DNA of 64,000 bases from Kallotenue papyrolyticum (GCF_000526415.1 NZ_JAGA01000003.1:620001-684000); one strand, 5' to 3'; shown: positions 9,221-18,467, counted from the stretch's first letter. Notes: generated by a model not told the origin, from the letters alone. Numbers and translations: made by a program.

Positions 9221-10051
9221 TCACACGGCAATGCCCATGCGCTCCAGAAAGGCAGCGCAGGCATGGGCCGAGCGCCCGACCAGCCCGTGCGCAGGATGGT
9301 GCGAGTCGCTGCCCGCCGTCACCAGCAAGCCGTACTGCGCTGCCTGCGCCTGGTAGAAGCGCTGCTGCTCCGGGGTATGCGTCGGATAGAACACTTCGAT
9401 GCCGTCCAACCCAACCGCGACCATTGCCGCAATATCGTCGGCCGTGGCGGGCATGGCATACACGCCTTTGGATCGCCCTGGATGCGCCAGCACCGCCACG
9501 CCACCGTGGACGTGCGCAACGGCGATGGCCTCGTCTACCGTTACCGGCCGGTAGAACTGGCGCAGATGGGTCATGATCCAGCCTGTGCCAGTCGACTCGG
9601 CATCCAGGTCCGCACGGCGCGGTACGATGCCCGCTTCCACCAGCGCCCGCCCGACATCGGCGACGGTTGGACGACGCTCCAGCGTCTCTAGCCAGGGCAG
9701 AGGCCGGCCCTGCGCCTCAAAATACGCGATCAGCTCCTGCGCGTCGTGCGCATTGCGCTGCTCAACCGCGGCGCACAACTCGACCAGCGCCGGTGTTTCG
9801 GGCGCCACTCCGTAGATCAGCAGGTGCCAGAGTTTCGTGCCGAAGGCCGTGTCCAGCTCGACGGCGGGGATCACCCGCACGCCCTGCGCCGCGCCGGCCA
9901 CCATGGTCGCGCGCACCTGCCGAACACAGTTGTGGTCGGTGACGGCGATCACGCCAATGCCCTGCGTCCGCGCCGCGCGCACCAGCGTCTCCGGCTCCCA
10001 GCTAGCGTGGTGCGGCGTGGCATTGGTGTGGATATGCAGATCAACCAGCAC
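9221..10051 (-). CDS. PHP-domain phosphoesterase (TrpH/YciV-like)
   Basis: 276 residues. Metal ligands of the PHP fold are visible: DLHIHTN at the N-terminus, AVTDHNC, AVELDT, LAHPGRSKG and GSDSHH near the end. Relatives hydrolyse nucleotides such as 3'-phosphoadenosine 5'-phosphate or short RNA 5' ends. A frame opens at 10075, but GGGGAGGG lies five bases before GTG 10051, which also cuts the overlap with the upstream gene to 11 bases, so GTG is chosen. Part of a compact minus-strand group with the Dabb and nitroreductase genes. Confidence 0.8.
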   Translation of the reverse strand: MLVDLHIHTNATPHHASWEPETLVRAARTQGIGVIAVTDHNCVRQVRATMVAGAAQGVRVIPAVELDTAFGTKLWHLLIYGVAPETPALVELCAAVEQRNAHDAQELIAYFEAQGRPLPWLETLERRPTVADVGRALVEAGIVPRRADLDAESTGTGWIMTHLRQFYRPVTVDEAIAVAHVHGGVAVLAHPGRSKGVYAMPATADDIAAMVAVGLDGIEVFYPTHTPEQQRFYQAQAAQYGLLVTAGSDSHHPAHGLVGRSAHACAAFLERMGIAV

Positions 10052-10364
10052 GCGCGCCCTCCCCGGCGTCGCCATCCGTTTCGTATTCTAGCACCAGCAT
10101 CTGCTCAAGATGATCCTTGACGCGCTGCAGCGCTGCCTGATACAGCGGATGGGCCAGGTAGGCATGCAACGCCTGCCGATCGGCAAACCGACTCAGCACG
10201 CCGAAGTGCGCCGCCTCCGCTGCGTCGCGCGTACCGCGCTGCGTTTCCAGCGCCTGGATCGCGTCGATCGCTGCGGGGAGCGCTTCGAAATGGGCCATCA
10301 GATCGCTGATCACCGCCGCGCTGACGTCAGGACGCAGACGAAACAAGGCCAGATGGTGGATCAT
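10041..10364 (-). CDS. Dabb (stress-responsive alpha/beta barrel) protein
   Basis: 107 residues beginning MIHHLALFRLRP, with the mid-protein DAAEAAHFGVLSRFADRQAL and HPLYQAALQ typical of Dabb-domain proteins, small dimeric ferredoxin-like barrels. Its start overlaps the nitroreductase stop as ATGA (10361-10364) and its end overlaps the PHP gene, so the three are probably translated together. Function unknown; some family members are enzymes on small aromatic substrates. Confidence 0.75.
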   Translation of the reverse strand: MIHHLALFRLRPDVSAAVISDLMAHFEALPAAIDAIQALETQRGTRDAAEAAHFGVLSRFADRQALHAYLAHPLYQAALQRVKDHLEQMLVLEYETDGDAGEGARAG

Positions 10365-11194
10365 GGCTGAGGCGGCTCCTCCTCAGGCGCGCCGAGCACT
10401 GGGGCCAGCACCGCCGCCGGCAGAGGCTGGCCCCAGTGCTCGCTAAAGGCCAGCTCGGTGATGGGCTTGCGCTGTGGCGAGACCCAGTCAATCGTGGGCC
10501 GTTTGGCCTGCGGATCGATGTAGCCCAGCCGAAAGACGGCCAACAGTGCATGGTCGTCGGGCACGCCCAGCAGCGCGACGATCTTTTCCCACTGGCCCTC
10601 TACCTCCATGGGCGTGGAGACGAACTGCATGCCAATGCCCAGCGCCGTAGCGGTGAGCCAGATCGTCTGGATCACCGCGCCCAGCGAGATCACCGAGTAG
10701 AGCGCCGAGAGTTCGCCGGCCTGGTATTCGCCGCGCGTCAGGGTGATGCCGAGCAGCAGCGGCGAGGTCGCTACCAGCCGCTGCGCATCGTGGCCCAGCA
10801 CGCGCGGCACTTGCAGCTTGTTCATCATCGCGCCGCCCTTGGGCGAGAAGACATAGCGGGCGAAGGGCTTGAGCACACCCGGCATGCTATCGAAGTGGAT
10901 GCCGTCCGCGCTCTGCTCGGCCTCTTCGCGCGAAAAGCGGAAGTAACGGCTATAGCGGCGCCAGAAGCTGCCCTCCTCCATCAGCAGGCGCATCGACTCG
11001 CCGGCGATCTCGGCGATGCGCTGCCGGCGCTCGGCATCCTGCACCACAATAAAGCGCCACGGCTGTGAGTTGAAGTGCGAGGGTGCCCGCGACGCCATCT
11101 CCAGCAGCAGGCGCAGGTGCTCCGGCGCGATCGGCTCCGGACGGAACGGCCCGTTGGTGGTGCGGCGCTGCCGGATGGCATTGAAGAGATCCAT
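10361..11194 (-). CDS. Nitroreductase-family oxidoreductase
   Basis: 277 residues. MDLFNAIRQRRTTNGPFRPEP, then LLEMASRAPSHFNSQPWRFIVV, is the FMN-binding start of the nitroreductase fold; GAVIQTIWLTATALGIGMQ and LGYIDPQAKRP are the later conserved parts. A frame extends to 11236, but homologous sequence starts at ATG 11194. It probably reduces a quinone, nitro compound or flavin with NAD(P)H in the cytoplasm. A TATAAT on the minus strand at 11290-11295 may be its -10; no clear -35 was seen. Confidence 0.85.
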   Translation of the reverse strand: MDLFNAIRQRRTTNGPFRPEPIAPEHLRLLLEMASRAPSHFNSQPWRFIVVQDAERRQRIAEIAGESMRLLMEEGSFWRRYSRYFRFSREEAEQSADGIHFDSMPGVLKPFARYVFSPKGGAMMNKLQVPRVLGHDAQRLVATSPLLLGITLTRGEYQAGELSALYSVISLGAVIQTIWLTATALGIGMQFVSTPMEVEGQWEKIVALLGVPDDHALLAVFRLGYIDPQAKRPTIDWVSPQRKPITELAFSEHWGQPLPAAVLAPVLGAPEEEPPQP

Positions 11195-11335
11195 GAGCGT
11201 GTCCGTTGCGATCTCGGCGACGCGACAGTGGCGCACCCAGATCGACGATGCGTTGCGCCGGCGCCACGCTGCACCGGCTGCTGTGCGCGATTATAGCACG
11301 ATCGGTGGGTTGTGCTACCTGGCGCCGCTCCTGGG

Positions 11336-11980
11336 CTAGATCGCCTCCTGTTTTTCGCGCACCGACTCCAGATGCCCCAAATGACAGGCTTCGGAGAGCG
11401 AGACCAGGAACGGCAGGGCATCGGTATACTCGATCACGCTGATCGAGGCGTTGGTGATCCACAGCCGATTGATGCGGTCCATGTGCATGCCCAGCGCGTC
11501 GGCCACCAGGATTTTGATCACCACGTCGTGGGTGGAGATGACGATCGAGGCATCCGCCGCGTACTGGGCGCAGACGCGCTCGCGAAAGGTCAGCGTGCGT
11601 TTGAGGATGTTGCTGAAGCTCTCGCCGTTGGGCATCTGCGAGCGGGTCGGAAACATGCGCCACTCGTGCAGCTCGTCGGGGTAGCGCTCACGCACCTCCC
11701 AGGCGTAGAGGCCCTGCCAGTCGCCATGGTGAATCTCCAGCAGCGCGGGATCTTCGTGCAACGGCACATCGGGATGGTAGCGCGCGATGGCTTCGGCGGT
11801 ACGCCGCGCGCGCTGCAGCGGACTGGTGTAGATCGCATCGATCTGCTCGCGGCGCAGCCGTTGGGCCAGCGCTTCGGCCTGGCGCAGACCCAGCTCGGAG
11901 AGGGGGGCATCCATCTGCCCCTGGTAGCGCCCGATGCGATTCCATTCGCTCTCGCCATGGCGGACAAGGATCAGACGCAT
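11336..11980 (-). CDS. Histidine phosphatase (phosphoglycerate mutase-like)
   Basis: 214 residues. LVRHGESEWNRIGRYQGQ carries the catalytic RHG; SPLQRARRTAEAIA and the acidic EIHHGDWQG follow; the second catalytic His is in ISTHDVVIKIL. The start at 11980 is supported by GAGGAA upstream, not the longer frame to 12082. Substrates range from phosphoglycerate to alpha-ribazole phosphate and sugar phosphates, and the sequence does not decide. Preceded by a consensus-like promoter at 12055-12082. Confidence 0.85.
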   Translation of the reverse strand: MRLILVRHGESEWNRIGRYQGQMDAPLSELGLRQAEALAQRLRREQIDAIYTSPLQRARRTAEAIARYHPDVPLHEDPALLEIHHGDWQGLYAWEVRERYPDELHEWRMFPTRSQMPNGESFSNILKRTLTFRERVCAQYAADASIVISTHDVVIKILVADALGMHMDRINRLWITNASISVIEYTDALPFLVSLSEACHLGHLESVREKQEAI

Positions 11981-12054
11981 AGTTTCCTCGCGCGGATAGA
12001 CAAAAACAATGAGCGCAGAAGCTGGGAGAGCCTCCGCGCTCGACACCGCACGGC

Positions 12055-12082
12055 ATTGTACCCCGCGCCGGCCGGTTGTCAA
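12055..12082 (-). promoter_or_regulatory. Sigma-70-type promoter for the histidine phosphatase gene
   Basis: On the minus strand TTGACA (12082-12077) is followed after 16 bases by TACAAT (12060-12055). The -35 hexamer overlaps the last codons of the upstream DUF1992 gene. It would give a leader of about 70 bases before ATG 11980. Confidence 0.6.
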
Positions 12083-12639
12083 TCCGGCAGCGCTTCGTTG
12101 GGAGCATCGAAGGCGGCCAGCTCCTCGGCAACTACCAGCAGTCCGAAGTGTACCTGCGACGAGGGCGCGATGATGTTGTGGTTGAGGATTTTATCGTTGA
12201 TATCAGCGATGCGCGCGACGTACTCCTTGCGCCGGTGCGACCACTCGATCGCGCTCATCGCGGCGCGATGGCGACGTACCAAGTCGCGAAAGCGGTGCAG
12301 GCGCTCGATGTCTTCGCGGATCTCCTTGTTGATCTGGACCCACAGTGGCGTGAGGCCAGTCGAGCGCAGCATGCGGAAGGCCATCTTCAGCTCTTCGGGC
12401 ACGAAGCGATCCTCGTCCAGATTGAGCGGCTGCCCCATGCCGCGCAGGTTGTCGAAGAGGCCGCGCTCCATGCCGTCCAGGATGCGCTGCTCGACCAGGC
12501 TCTGCCAGCCGCTCAGCCCGCCCTGAGCCTGGGCGCGCTGCCCACTGCCGCGCGGCGCTGCCTGCTCCGCTTCGGCCTGGGCGCGCAGCAGCCGCGCTTC
12601 CAGCTCCATCTCGGTGCGCCGATCGATCGGGCGTCGCAT
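12079..12639 (-). CDS. DUF1992 (DnaJ-homologue-like conserved domain) protein
   Basis: 186 residues. The core VEQRILDGMERGLFDNLRGM, GQPLNLDED and PEELKMAFRMLRSTGLTP is the DUF1992 signature, a domain also found in eukaryotic DNAJC28. A charged, Arg/Gln-rich N-terminus of about 50 residues precedes it. The C-terminal part is helical and hydrophilic. Role unknown. It lies 75 bases after the SDR gene on the same strand. Confidence 0.8.
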   Translation of the reverse strand: MRRPIDRRTEMELEARLLRAQAEAEQAAPRGSGQRAQAQGGLSGWQSLVEQRILDGMERGLFDNLRGMGQPLNLDEDRFVPEELKMAFRMLRSTGLTPLWVQINKEIREDIERLHRFRDLVRRHRAAMSAIEWSHRRKEYVARIADINDKILNHNIIAPSSQVHFGLLVVAEELAAFDAPNEALPD

Positions 12640-12714
12640 GCCACTCCCTTTCCTGATCTCCGGCCCGCGGGGCTACTACCTGAAGTTTAACATGCTCTCC
12701 ACCATCGCGCAGGC

Positions 12715-13524
12715 TCAGCGATCGGGCGCGGCGGCATCGCCGGCGGCGGCGCGCGCGGTGGCATGCAAGCGGCGGTAGAGCCAATCGACCAGACCCGGCG
12801 CGGCGGCGGCCAGGCGCGCCAAAGGCCCAAGGCGCCGCGGCACAAACACCTCGGCGCGCCGCTGCGTCACCGCGCGCAGAATGGCCCGCGCGACGGCATC
12901 GGCAGTGACGACGGGCGTGGCGGGCGGCAGGGGATAGTAGGGCCCGCCGAGTCTGCCGGCAACCATCGGCGTGGCGACCGGTCCCGGCAAGACCAGCCCG
13001 ACATGGATGCCCTGGGAGCACAGCTCCTGCCGCAGCGCGCGGGTATAGCCCGTCAGGGCGAATTTGCTGGCGGCATAGGCCGCCATGTAGGGTGGTGCGA
13101 TCAGCCCTGCCAGCGAACCGACGTTGATGATCACCGGCTGTGGCGCGGCGCGCAGCAGCGGCAGGCAGGCGTCGATCAGTCGCACCGCGCCGAGTAGGTT
13201 GATGGCGATCAGGCGCTCCAGGGTCGCCGCGCCGAGCTGCGCGGCAGGTCCCAGCTCCAACTGGCCGGCGCAGTTGATCAGCACATCCAGCCGACCTGCC
13301 GCCTGGCGCACAGCCTCGGCGATGGCGGCGGCTGCTACCGGCTGGAGCAGATCGGCCTGGATCGGCGTGGCACCACTGGCGATGGCGACCTGCTGGAGGC
13401 GTTGCGGATCGCGCCCGACCACGAACAGGCGCGCGCCGCGGCAGCGCAGCGCGGTAGCCTGGCCGATGCCGCTGGACGCACCGGTGATCAGGACGACACG
13501 ATCCTGCCAGGGAACTCGTTCCAT
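12715..13524 (-). CDS. Short-chain dehydrogenase/reductase (classical SDR)
   Basis: 269 residues. The cofactor motif TGASSGIGQA (residues about 14-23), the NAG-like INCAGQ, the catalytic Ser in NVGSLAG and the YxxxK in YAASKFALTGY are all present, so it should be an active NAD(P)-dependent enzyme. The C-terminal 50 residues include a short hydrophobic stretch near a basic end, as in membrane-associated DltE-like SDRs. Eight bases separate it from the aldolase-family gene, so they are probably co-transcribed. Substrate unknown. Confidence 0.88.
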   Translation of the reverse strand: MERVPWQDRVVLITGASSGIGQATALRCRGARLFVVGRDPQRLQQVAIASGATPIQADLLQPVAAAAIAEAVRQAAGRLDVLINCAGQLELGPAAQLGAATLERLIAINLLGAVRLIDACLPLLRAAPQPVIINVGSLAGLIAPPYMAAYAASKFALTGYTRALRQELCSQGIHVGLVLPGPVATPMVAGRLGGPYYPLPPATPVVTADAVARAILRAVTQRRAEVFVPRRLGPLARLAAAAPGLVDWLYRRLHATARAAAGDAAAPDR

Positions 13525-13532
13525 AGCACTGC

Positions 13533-14654
13533 CTACTGCATGGGCACCTGGCGTAATAGGCGGCCGTCGATGCGCGCGAAGATATCATCCAGGCTCAGGC
13601 CGGTGATCGTCAGACCGTGGTTGCGCAGGCCGATCACGGCGCGTGCCGGATCGGGCTGCCGGCGTACCAGTTCGGCGACTTCCGCGGCCAGTTCCGCCGT
13701 GCCGCAGGGGTAATTGACGGTGGTGCTGGGCACGCCCTCCATCCAGGCGTGCACATGGATGATCGCGCCGATGCGCGGATGCTCGGTGTAGAGCTTCCAG
13801 TGCTCGATGGCATCCACCGACGCGCGGCGCGGCGCAACGTGCGGCGGCACGCGCACCAGCATGGCGTTCTGCTCCGGCAGGTAATCGGCGATCAACAGGA
13901 TATCGCGCCCGATCACCTCCAGCCGACCCTTGTCCACGCCGCTGGCGCTCATCCAGAAGGAGCGCGCATCATGACGCACGCTGAGATTGCCGTAGCTTAG
14001 GCCGCCGATGCCGAAGAGCTTGCGCACATGCGCCAGCGCGCGCTCGGAGAGGAATTCGTGGATCGGGAAGGGCGTCGGCAGCAGGTTCATGCGATCGAGG
14101 CGGCGGCCCGCCTCGCGCAGCGCATCGGTCTGGGGCGTGCCCCGCCACAGCTCCGGCGGCAGGTCCGGCACGAAGACGTTGTTGATCACCAGATGCGAGG
14201 TCGCCAGCGGTTTCAGACGCGCGTAGATCGCCTCGAAGAAGGCCTCATCGTCACCGTGGTAGGGAATAGCATACCAACCCTGCTCCATGGTGATGAAGTA
14301 GGTCTGCCAGTCACCCTGCGGGGGGTTGACGATGTAGATCAGCAGATTCGACAGCGAGCGCACCAGGATCGGATAGGCCTCGCGCAGCACATCGCCGGGC
14401 CGGTGCTCGACCTCGACGATCGAGACCACAAAGGTACCCTGCGCTTTGCGTCGGAAGGAGCGTGGTCGTCGCGCATTGGTGAAGTTGAGCACCAATCCCG
14501 GCAGTGCGGCATCGTCGGTCACCGTATGACCCTGGGCGCGCAAGACCCGCTGCAGGCCCTCGGCGAACCAACGCATGCGCTCGCTTTCGGATCGGCCAAC
14601 CAGGCGCGTCACGTTCTGGACCTGGAGCGGTGACGGCGGGGAGATGGTCACCAC
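13533..14654 (-). CDS. Class II aldolase/adducin-domain protein with N-terminal extension
   Basis: 373 residues. The C-terminal half is a class II aldolase domain: LSYGNLSVRH, SASGVDKG, the zinc-binding HVHAW and a third His in LRNHGLTITG. Family members are usually about 220 residues, so the first 170 or so are additional and match nothing I recognise; they contain LVLNFTNARRPRSFRRK. GTG 14654 is chosen because AGGAGG lies six bases upstream; the longer frame from 14672 would start inside that ribosome site. It probably binds a phosphorylated sugar or acid, but whether it cleaves it is not clear. Confidence 0.75.
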   Translation of the reverse strand: MVTISPPSPLQVQNVTRLVGRSESERMRWFAEGLQRVLRAQGHTVTDDAALPGLVLNFTNARRPRSFRRKAQGTFVVSIVEVEHRPGDVLREAYPILVRSLSNLLIYIVNPPQGDWQTYFITMEQGWYAIPYHGDDEAFFEAIYARLKPLATSHLVINNVFVPDLPPELWRGTPQTDALREAGRRLDRMNLLPTPFPIHEFLSERALAHVRKLFGIGGLSYGNLSVRHDARSFWMSASGVDKGRLEVIGRDILLIADYLPEQNAMLVRVPPHVAPRRASVDAIEHWKLYTEHPRIGAIIHVHAWMEGVPSTTVNYPCGTAELAAEVAELVRRQPDPARAVIGLRNHGLTITGLSLDDIFARIDGRLLRQVPMQ

Positions 14655-14760
14655 GACATGCCTCCTTTGCAAGCTGCAACGTGTATACCCGTCCTTGCGG
14701 GGCAGGAGCGTATGTACCTCATCTTACAGCCAAGGACGAGGGCAGGCAAGTAGTGCAGAC

Positions 14761-14789
14761 GCGCGACGGGGCGTTCCGTCCCGTCGCGC
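14761..14789 (-). terminator. Terminator-like hairpin downstream of the glycoside hydrolase
   Basis: Perfect 10-bp stem GCGCGACGGG/CCCGTCGCGC with a 9-base loop, 86 bases past the stop of the hydrolase gene read on the minus strand. No T-run follows, so efficiency is uncertain. Confidence 0.45.
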
Positions 14790-14874
14790 AGGCTGCTGGA
14801 GTCGTCGTACGGGTTGCCTCGCCAACCACGGCTCCGGCGCTGGCTGTTCCACGGTACAATCACGCGCCGCGCAC

Positions 14875-16338
14875 TCAGCGCACGCTCAACGGCAGATAGG
14901 TGCTATGGATCGTCCAGCCGTTGCGTGCGATATCCTGGTAGGCGCGAAAGGCCTCTTTGTAGCGCCAGACCGCGCCGTCGGCATCGTACTCGCAGGTGCG
15001 ACGCTCGGGGGGATAGGGCTGTGGGCAGCTATCGGCGGCATCACGGGGCCGCAGGCGCACGATGCCCCAGTTTTCGGGTCCGGTCTGCGTTGGATCGGCG
15101 GGCACGGCAAAATCCTCATACTTGAACCAGAAGACGCGTTCGACGTAGTCGCGGTTCTGCCACATGATCCAGTACATCGCGCGCAGGAAATCGGCCTGGC
15201 GCCGCTCATTGTCAATGCGCGTGGCGGTCGAGGGATATTCCGGCAGCACCGGCGCGCCGCGATCGCCGATCTCGGTGATCCAGATGTTGGTGGTGGCATC
15301 GCCGTTGGCGAGCATCACCTGGCGCAGCTCCTGCATGCGCGGCGGCACGCGATAGAGGTCGGCGTAGGCGGTCTCTTCGGGCACCAGCGCGTTGCGCATC
15401 TCGGCGGCATAGGGGTGGTAGCCCACGCCATCGAATGGGTAGCGACCGTGCTGGCGCCTGAAGGTCTGAAACGCCGAGGTTTTGTAGAGCGCATCGAGGT
15501 ACTGGCGGTCGGTCATGCGGTTGGGGCAGTCATCGCAGCGATCGGGATGCAGCCCGCCGGTGATGATCCGGACGTTCTCCACCCAGGCGCCGAAGCGGCT
15601 CCAGCTCGGTCCGCGGTTGATTTTGAAGGTGCGGTAGAACTTGGTCTGGAGTGTGGCTACGGCCAGCGGCGCCAGGCCGCGCCCGCCACCGCCCAGGTAG
15701 CGATTCTGTTCGTTGAGCACTTCGTAGGCGGCAATGCCCTGCCAGCGCCCGTCGGCACGCCGCACGTAGGGGAACGAGGCAGCGATGGTGAAGGCGTTGT
15801 CGAGCCAGATGTGCATGTAGGCGTTGACGTAGCCATAGTCGGCGGTGTTGATTGTCAACGGGTCCTCGAGGCGCTCCGGATTGATGTACTCGCCGGTGTC
15901 GTACTCTGGATCGGGGAAGCGCAACGCATCGCCCACGGGCCGCTGGCGCACCAGCGGCGTCGCCAGCAGCGCCAGGACCTTGAGGTTGTGGCGCGGCGCG
16001 ACCTCATTGATGAAATAGGCGTATTTCTCGACATTGACCCGGCCACGCAGATCGACGCCGTTGCCCTCGGCAAACTCCTCGGCGAAGAACTCGATGCGCA
16101 CCCAGCGCACGCCGGCAGCCTCCAGGTTGCGGCCCAGCGCATCGAAGAAGGCGCGATTGGCGCCATCGGGGAAGGCGGCGTTGGTCTTCCATTCGTAGTG
16201 AGGATCGCGCACGACCATGCCCATGAACTCGCCCAGGGGGCCGGTGGTCGTGGTTGCTGCATTCGGCCCGGCGGCTGCCGGCAGTGTAGGCAGGAGCAGG
16301 CAGGCACACAGCGCCAGCAGCCAGTGGAAACGTTGCAT
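14875..16338 (-). CDS. Secreted clan GH-A glycoside hydrolase-like protein
   Basis: 487 residues with an N-terminal signal peptide (hydrophobic residues 5-20, cleavage near AAAG). The barrel fits cellulase-like clan GH-A: VRWVRIEFF early, the acid/base pair N209-E210 in YEVLNEQN, GVGYHPYA in the middle, and a nucleophile E356 in IWITEIGDRG near the end. It therefore probably hydrolyses a beta-linked polysaccharide outside the cell. Four Cys (CDDC and a pair near the C-terminus) could form disulphides. The exact GH family and substrate are not clear. Alone on its strand, flanked by about 220 bases on each side. Confidence 0.75.
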   Translation of the reverse strand: MQRFHWLLALCACLLLPTLPAAAGPNAATTTTGPLGEFMGMVVRDPHYEWKTNAAFPDGANRAFFDALGRNLEAAGVRWVRIEFFAEEFAEGNGVDLRGRVNVEKYAYFINEVAPRHNLKVLALLATPLVRQRPVGDALRFPDPEYDTGEYINPERLEDPLTINTADYGYVNAYMHIWLDNAFTIAASFPYVRRADGRWQGIAAYEVLNEQNRYLGGGGRGLAPLAVATLQTKFYRTFKINRGPSWSRFGAWVENVRIITGGLHPDRCDDCPNRMTDRQYLDALYKTSAFQTFRRQHGRYPFDGVGYHPYAAEMRNALVPEETAYADLYRVPPRMQELRQVMLANGDATTNIWITEIGDRGAPVLPEYPSTATRIDNERRQADFLRAMYWIMWQNRDYVERVFWFKYEDFAVPADPTQTGPENWGIVRLRPRDAADSCPQPYPPERRTCEYDADGAVWRYKEAFRAYQDIARNGWTIHSTYLPLSVR

Positions 16339-16570
16339 GGCACCTTCCTTTCTCTAGGAGATTGTAGCAACGGGTATGTGCAGTGCTATGGACGGCAGAT
16401 GGCAGATCGCTGACCCGCACTGATTGGGGGGTGTCACTGACCGGCGTAGCAGTACGGCGGGTCGGCGGTGCATGCCAAACGAGCAGCGCACAGCACTCCC
16501 GGCGATCGTCGCAGCCAGGGAGAGCGCAGGCGCCGCTGCTGCAGACTCGCAAGCCGCCGATCTACGGCGC

Positions 16571-17599
16571 TCAGGGCACCAGCACCAGCTTGCCGAACTG
16601 CTCCGCCGCTTCCAGGATGCGGTGCGCTTCGCGGATCTGGTCGAGCGGCAGGACGCGATCCACTACCGGCTGGAGTTTGCGCTCCCAGAAGATCAGGCGC
16701 ATCACCGTGTTGAACTCACGCCGGTTGGACATGGTCGCGCCGATGATCGCGTATTGCTTCCAGAAGACCTGACGCAGATCGATCTGCACCATGGGGCCGC
16801 TGGTCGCGCCGAAGACCACCACGCGCCCGCCCTTGACCACTGAGCGCAGCGAGCGCTCCCAAGTGGCCGCACCCACGTTTTCAAGCACGACATCCACGCC
16901 ACGCTTGTTGGTCAGCGTCCAGATCTCGCGGCCAAAATCCTCGTTGCTGTCGAGGACAACATCCGCGCCCAGCTCGCGCGCGCGTCGGCGTTTGGCCTCA
17001 TCGCGCGAAGCAGCATACACCGTTGCGCCGGCCAGCTTGGCGATCTGGATCGCCGCCGTGGCCACGCCCCCGCCCGCGCCCAGGATCAGCACCGACTGCC
17101 CGGCGCGCAGCTGCCCCTGGGTGATCAATGAGCGCCAGGCCGTAGCAAAGACCAGCGGTGCTGCTGCGGCCTGCTCAAAGGGATACTCGTCGGGAATGGC
17201 AAACAGGTTGGTCGCCGGCACAACGACGTACTGCGCCGCGCCGCCACGCACATGCTCGCCCAAGATGCGGAAGCGCACGCATAGACTCTCCTCGCCGGCC
17301 AGACAGAACTCGCAGCGTCCGCACCACAACGACGGATTGATCACGACGTGCTGACCCTCGTGCCAGCCCTCCACGCCCACGCCCAGCGCCTCGATCTCGC
17401 CGGCGATGTCACAGCCGCCGATATGCGGCAGCTCCAGTTTGAGACCGGGCAGGCCCTCGCGCGTGAAGAGATCGAGATGATTGAGCGCGACGGCGCGCAC
17501 ACGCACCAGCACCTCGCCGGGACCGGGCGTGGGCGTCGGCATCTCGGCGATCTCCAGGTTGTCGATCGGGCCATGCTCGCGAAAAACGGCAGCTTTCAT
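16571..17599 (-). CDS. Zinc-type medium-chain dehydrogenase (MDR)
   Basis: 342 residues from ATG 17599, which has GGGAGGG upstream; the longer frame to 17959 runs into the next gene and is not used. The catalytic GroES-like domain has GGCDIAGEIEALG, and the structural zinc cysteines are CGRCEFCLAGEESLC. The Rossmann motif is LGAGGGVATAAIQIAK. NAD(P)-dependent oxidation of an alcohol or reduction of a C=C bond is likely. It follows the methyltransferase gene by 55 bases on the same strand. Confidence 0.88.
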   Translation of the reverse strand: MKAAVFREHGPIDNLEIAEMPTPTPGPGEVLVRVRAVALNHLDLFTREGLPGLKLELPHIGGCDIAGEIEALGVGVEGWHEGQHVVINPSLWCGRCEFCLAGEESLCVRFRILGEHVRGGAAQYVVVPATNLFAIPDEYPFEQAAAAPLVFATAWRSLITQGQLRAGQSVLILGAGGGVATAAIQIAKLAGATVYAASRDEAKRRRARELGADVVLDSNEDFGREIWTLTNKRGVDVVLENVGAATWERSLRSVVKGGRVVVFGATSGPMVQIDLRQVFWKQYAIIGATMSNRREFNTVMRLIFWERKLQPVVDRVLPLDQIREAHRILEAAEQFGKLVLVP

Positions 17600-17654
17600 C
17601 AGAATCCCTCCCCGTGGTGCTTGCTGCGATGGACAACGATCATGCGCGGCTGGT

Positions 17655-18266
17655 TCAGCGCGCCGGCCTGCGTCCGGCAAGACGCGCCAGCGCCCGCGGA
17701 CGGCCACCCTCCTCGACAATCCCCTCGTTGTGTTCCACCACCTCCAAATCCGGAAACAGCGTGGGCAGCTCGCCCGGCTGGAGCAGAAAGTCATCCTGGC
17801 GCGGGCCACCCTCGTAGCGGCGCTGATCGACGGTGAAGGTCTCGTAGAGCAGCAGGCCGCCCGGCTTGAGCGCCGCCGCCAGACGCGAACAGAGCGGGCG
17901 CTGCAGAAAGCGGAAGACGCAGACCAGATCGAAGCGCGCCTGCGGCAGCGGCCAGGCATCCAGATCGAGCGCGGCCAGCGCCAGGGACAGCCCGCGCCGC
18001 CGCGCTTCCTCGCGCGCGATGCGCAGGCCCACCGGCGAGATGTCCACGCCGATCACGCGCCAGCCGCGCTCCGCCAGCAGCAGGGCGTTGCGTCCCGTGC
18101 CGCAGGCCACATCCAGCGCCAGACCGGGCGCCAGCCGGTCCAGCCAGCCCGCCAGCCAGGCCGAGGGCGCGCGCGGCTGATACGCCTCGCGGTAGCGCGC
18201 ATCCCAGTGTCGACGGGGATGGACAGCGGTCGGACCGTCCACGGTCTGGTTGCTCCCTTGCTGCAT
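17655..18266 (-). CDS. Small SAM-dependent methyltransferase (TehB-like)
   Basis: 203 residues from ATG 18266. Motif I LALDVACGTGRNALLLAERG, motif II WRVIGVDIS, and DLDAWPLPQARFDLVCVF place it with the TehB/UbiE-type methyltransferases. The N-terminal HWDARYREAYQPRAPSAWL is also characteristic of TehB-like proteins. The frame continues upstream to 18374 but that segment has no family character. Possible -10 TATAAT on the minus strand at 18304-18309. Confidence 0.8.
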   Translation of the reverse strand: MQQGSNQTVDGPTAVHPRRHWDARYREAYQPRAPSAWLAGWLDRLAPGLALDVACGTGRNALLLAERGWRVIGVDISPVGLRIAREEARRRGLSLALAALDLDAWPLPQARFDLVCVFRFLQRPLCSRLAAALKPGGLLLYETFTVDQRRYEGGPRQDDFLLQPGELPTLFPDLEVVEHNEGIVEEGGRPRALARLAGRRPAR

Positions 18267-18420
18267 AGCGGCTCTGTTGCTGCGTCGTGCGCCGAGCTGG
18301 TGTATTATAGCCGCAGCTTGGCGTGGAGACGCAAGCGCGCCGCGCGGAGTATACAGCAACGTTCTGACCCCCATACGCGCTAGGCATTGCCCGTGCCGCA
18401 GCCATACCTGGCGGACAGGG

Positions 18421-18426
18421 TATAAT
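18421..18426 (+). promoter_or_regulatory. -10 element upstream of 2-oxoglutarate dehydrogenase E1
   Basis: Perfect TATAAT. No recognisable -35 at 16-18 bases upstream. Transcription from here would start near 18433, which makes the downstream ATG 18468 the more natural start of the E1 gene than ATG 18441. Confidence 0.4.
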
Positions 18427-18467
18427 ATGCTATTGATACGATGAGCGTATCGAAACGAGACGATGAT

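Noticed and set aside
14575-16413. 612-codon plus-strand frame opposite the glycoside hydrolase
   Set aside because: Shadow of the hydrolase gene; the minus strand has a signal peptide and catalytic motifs.
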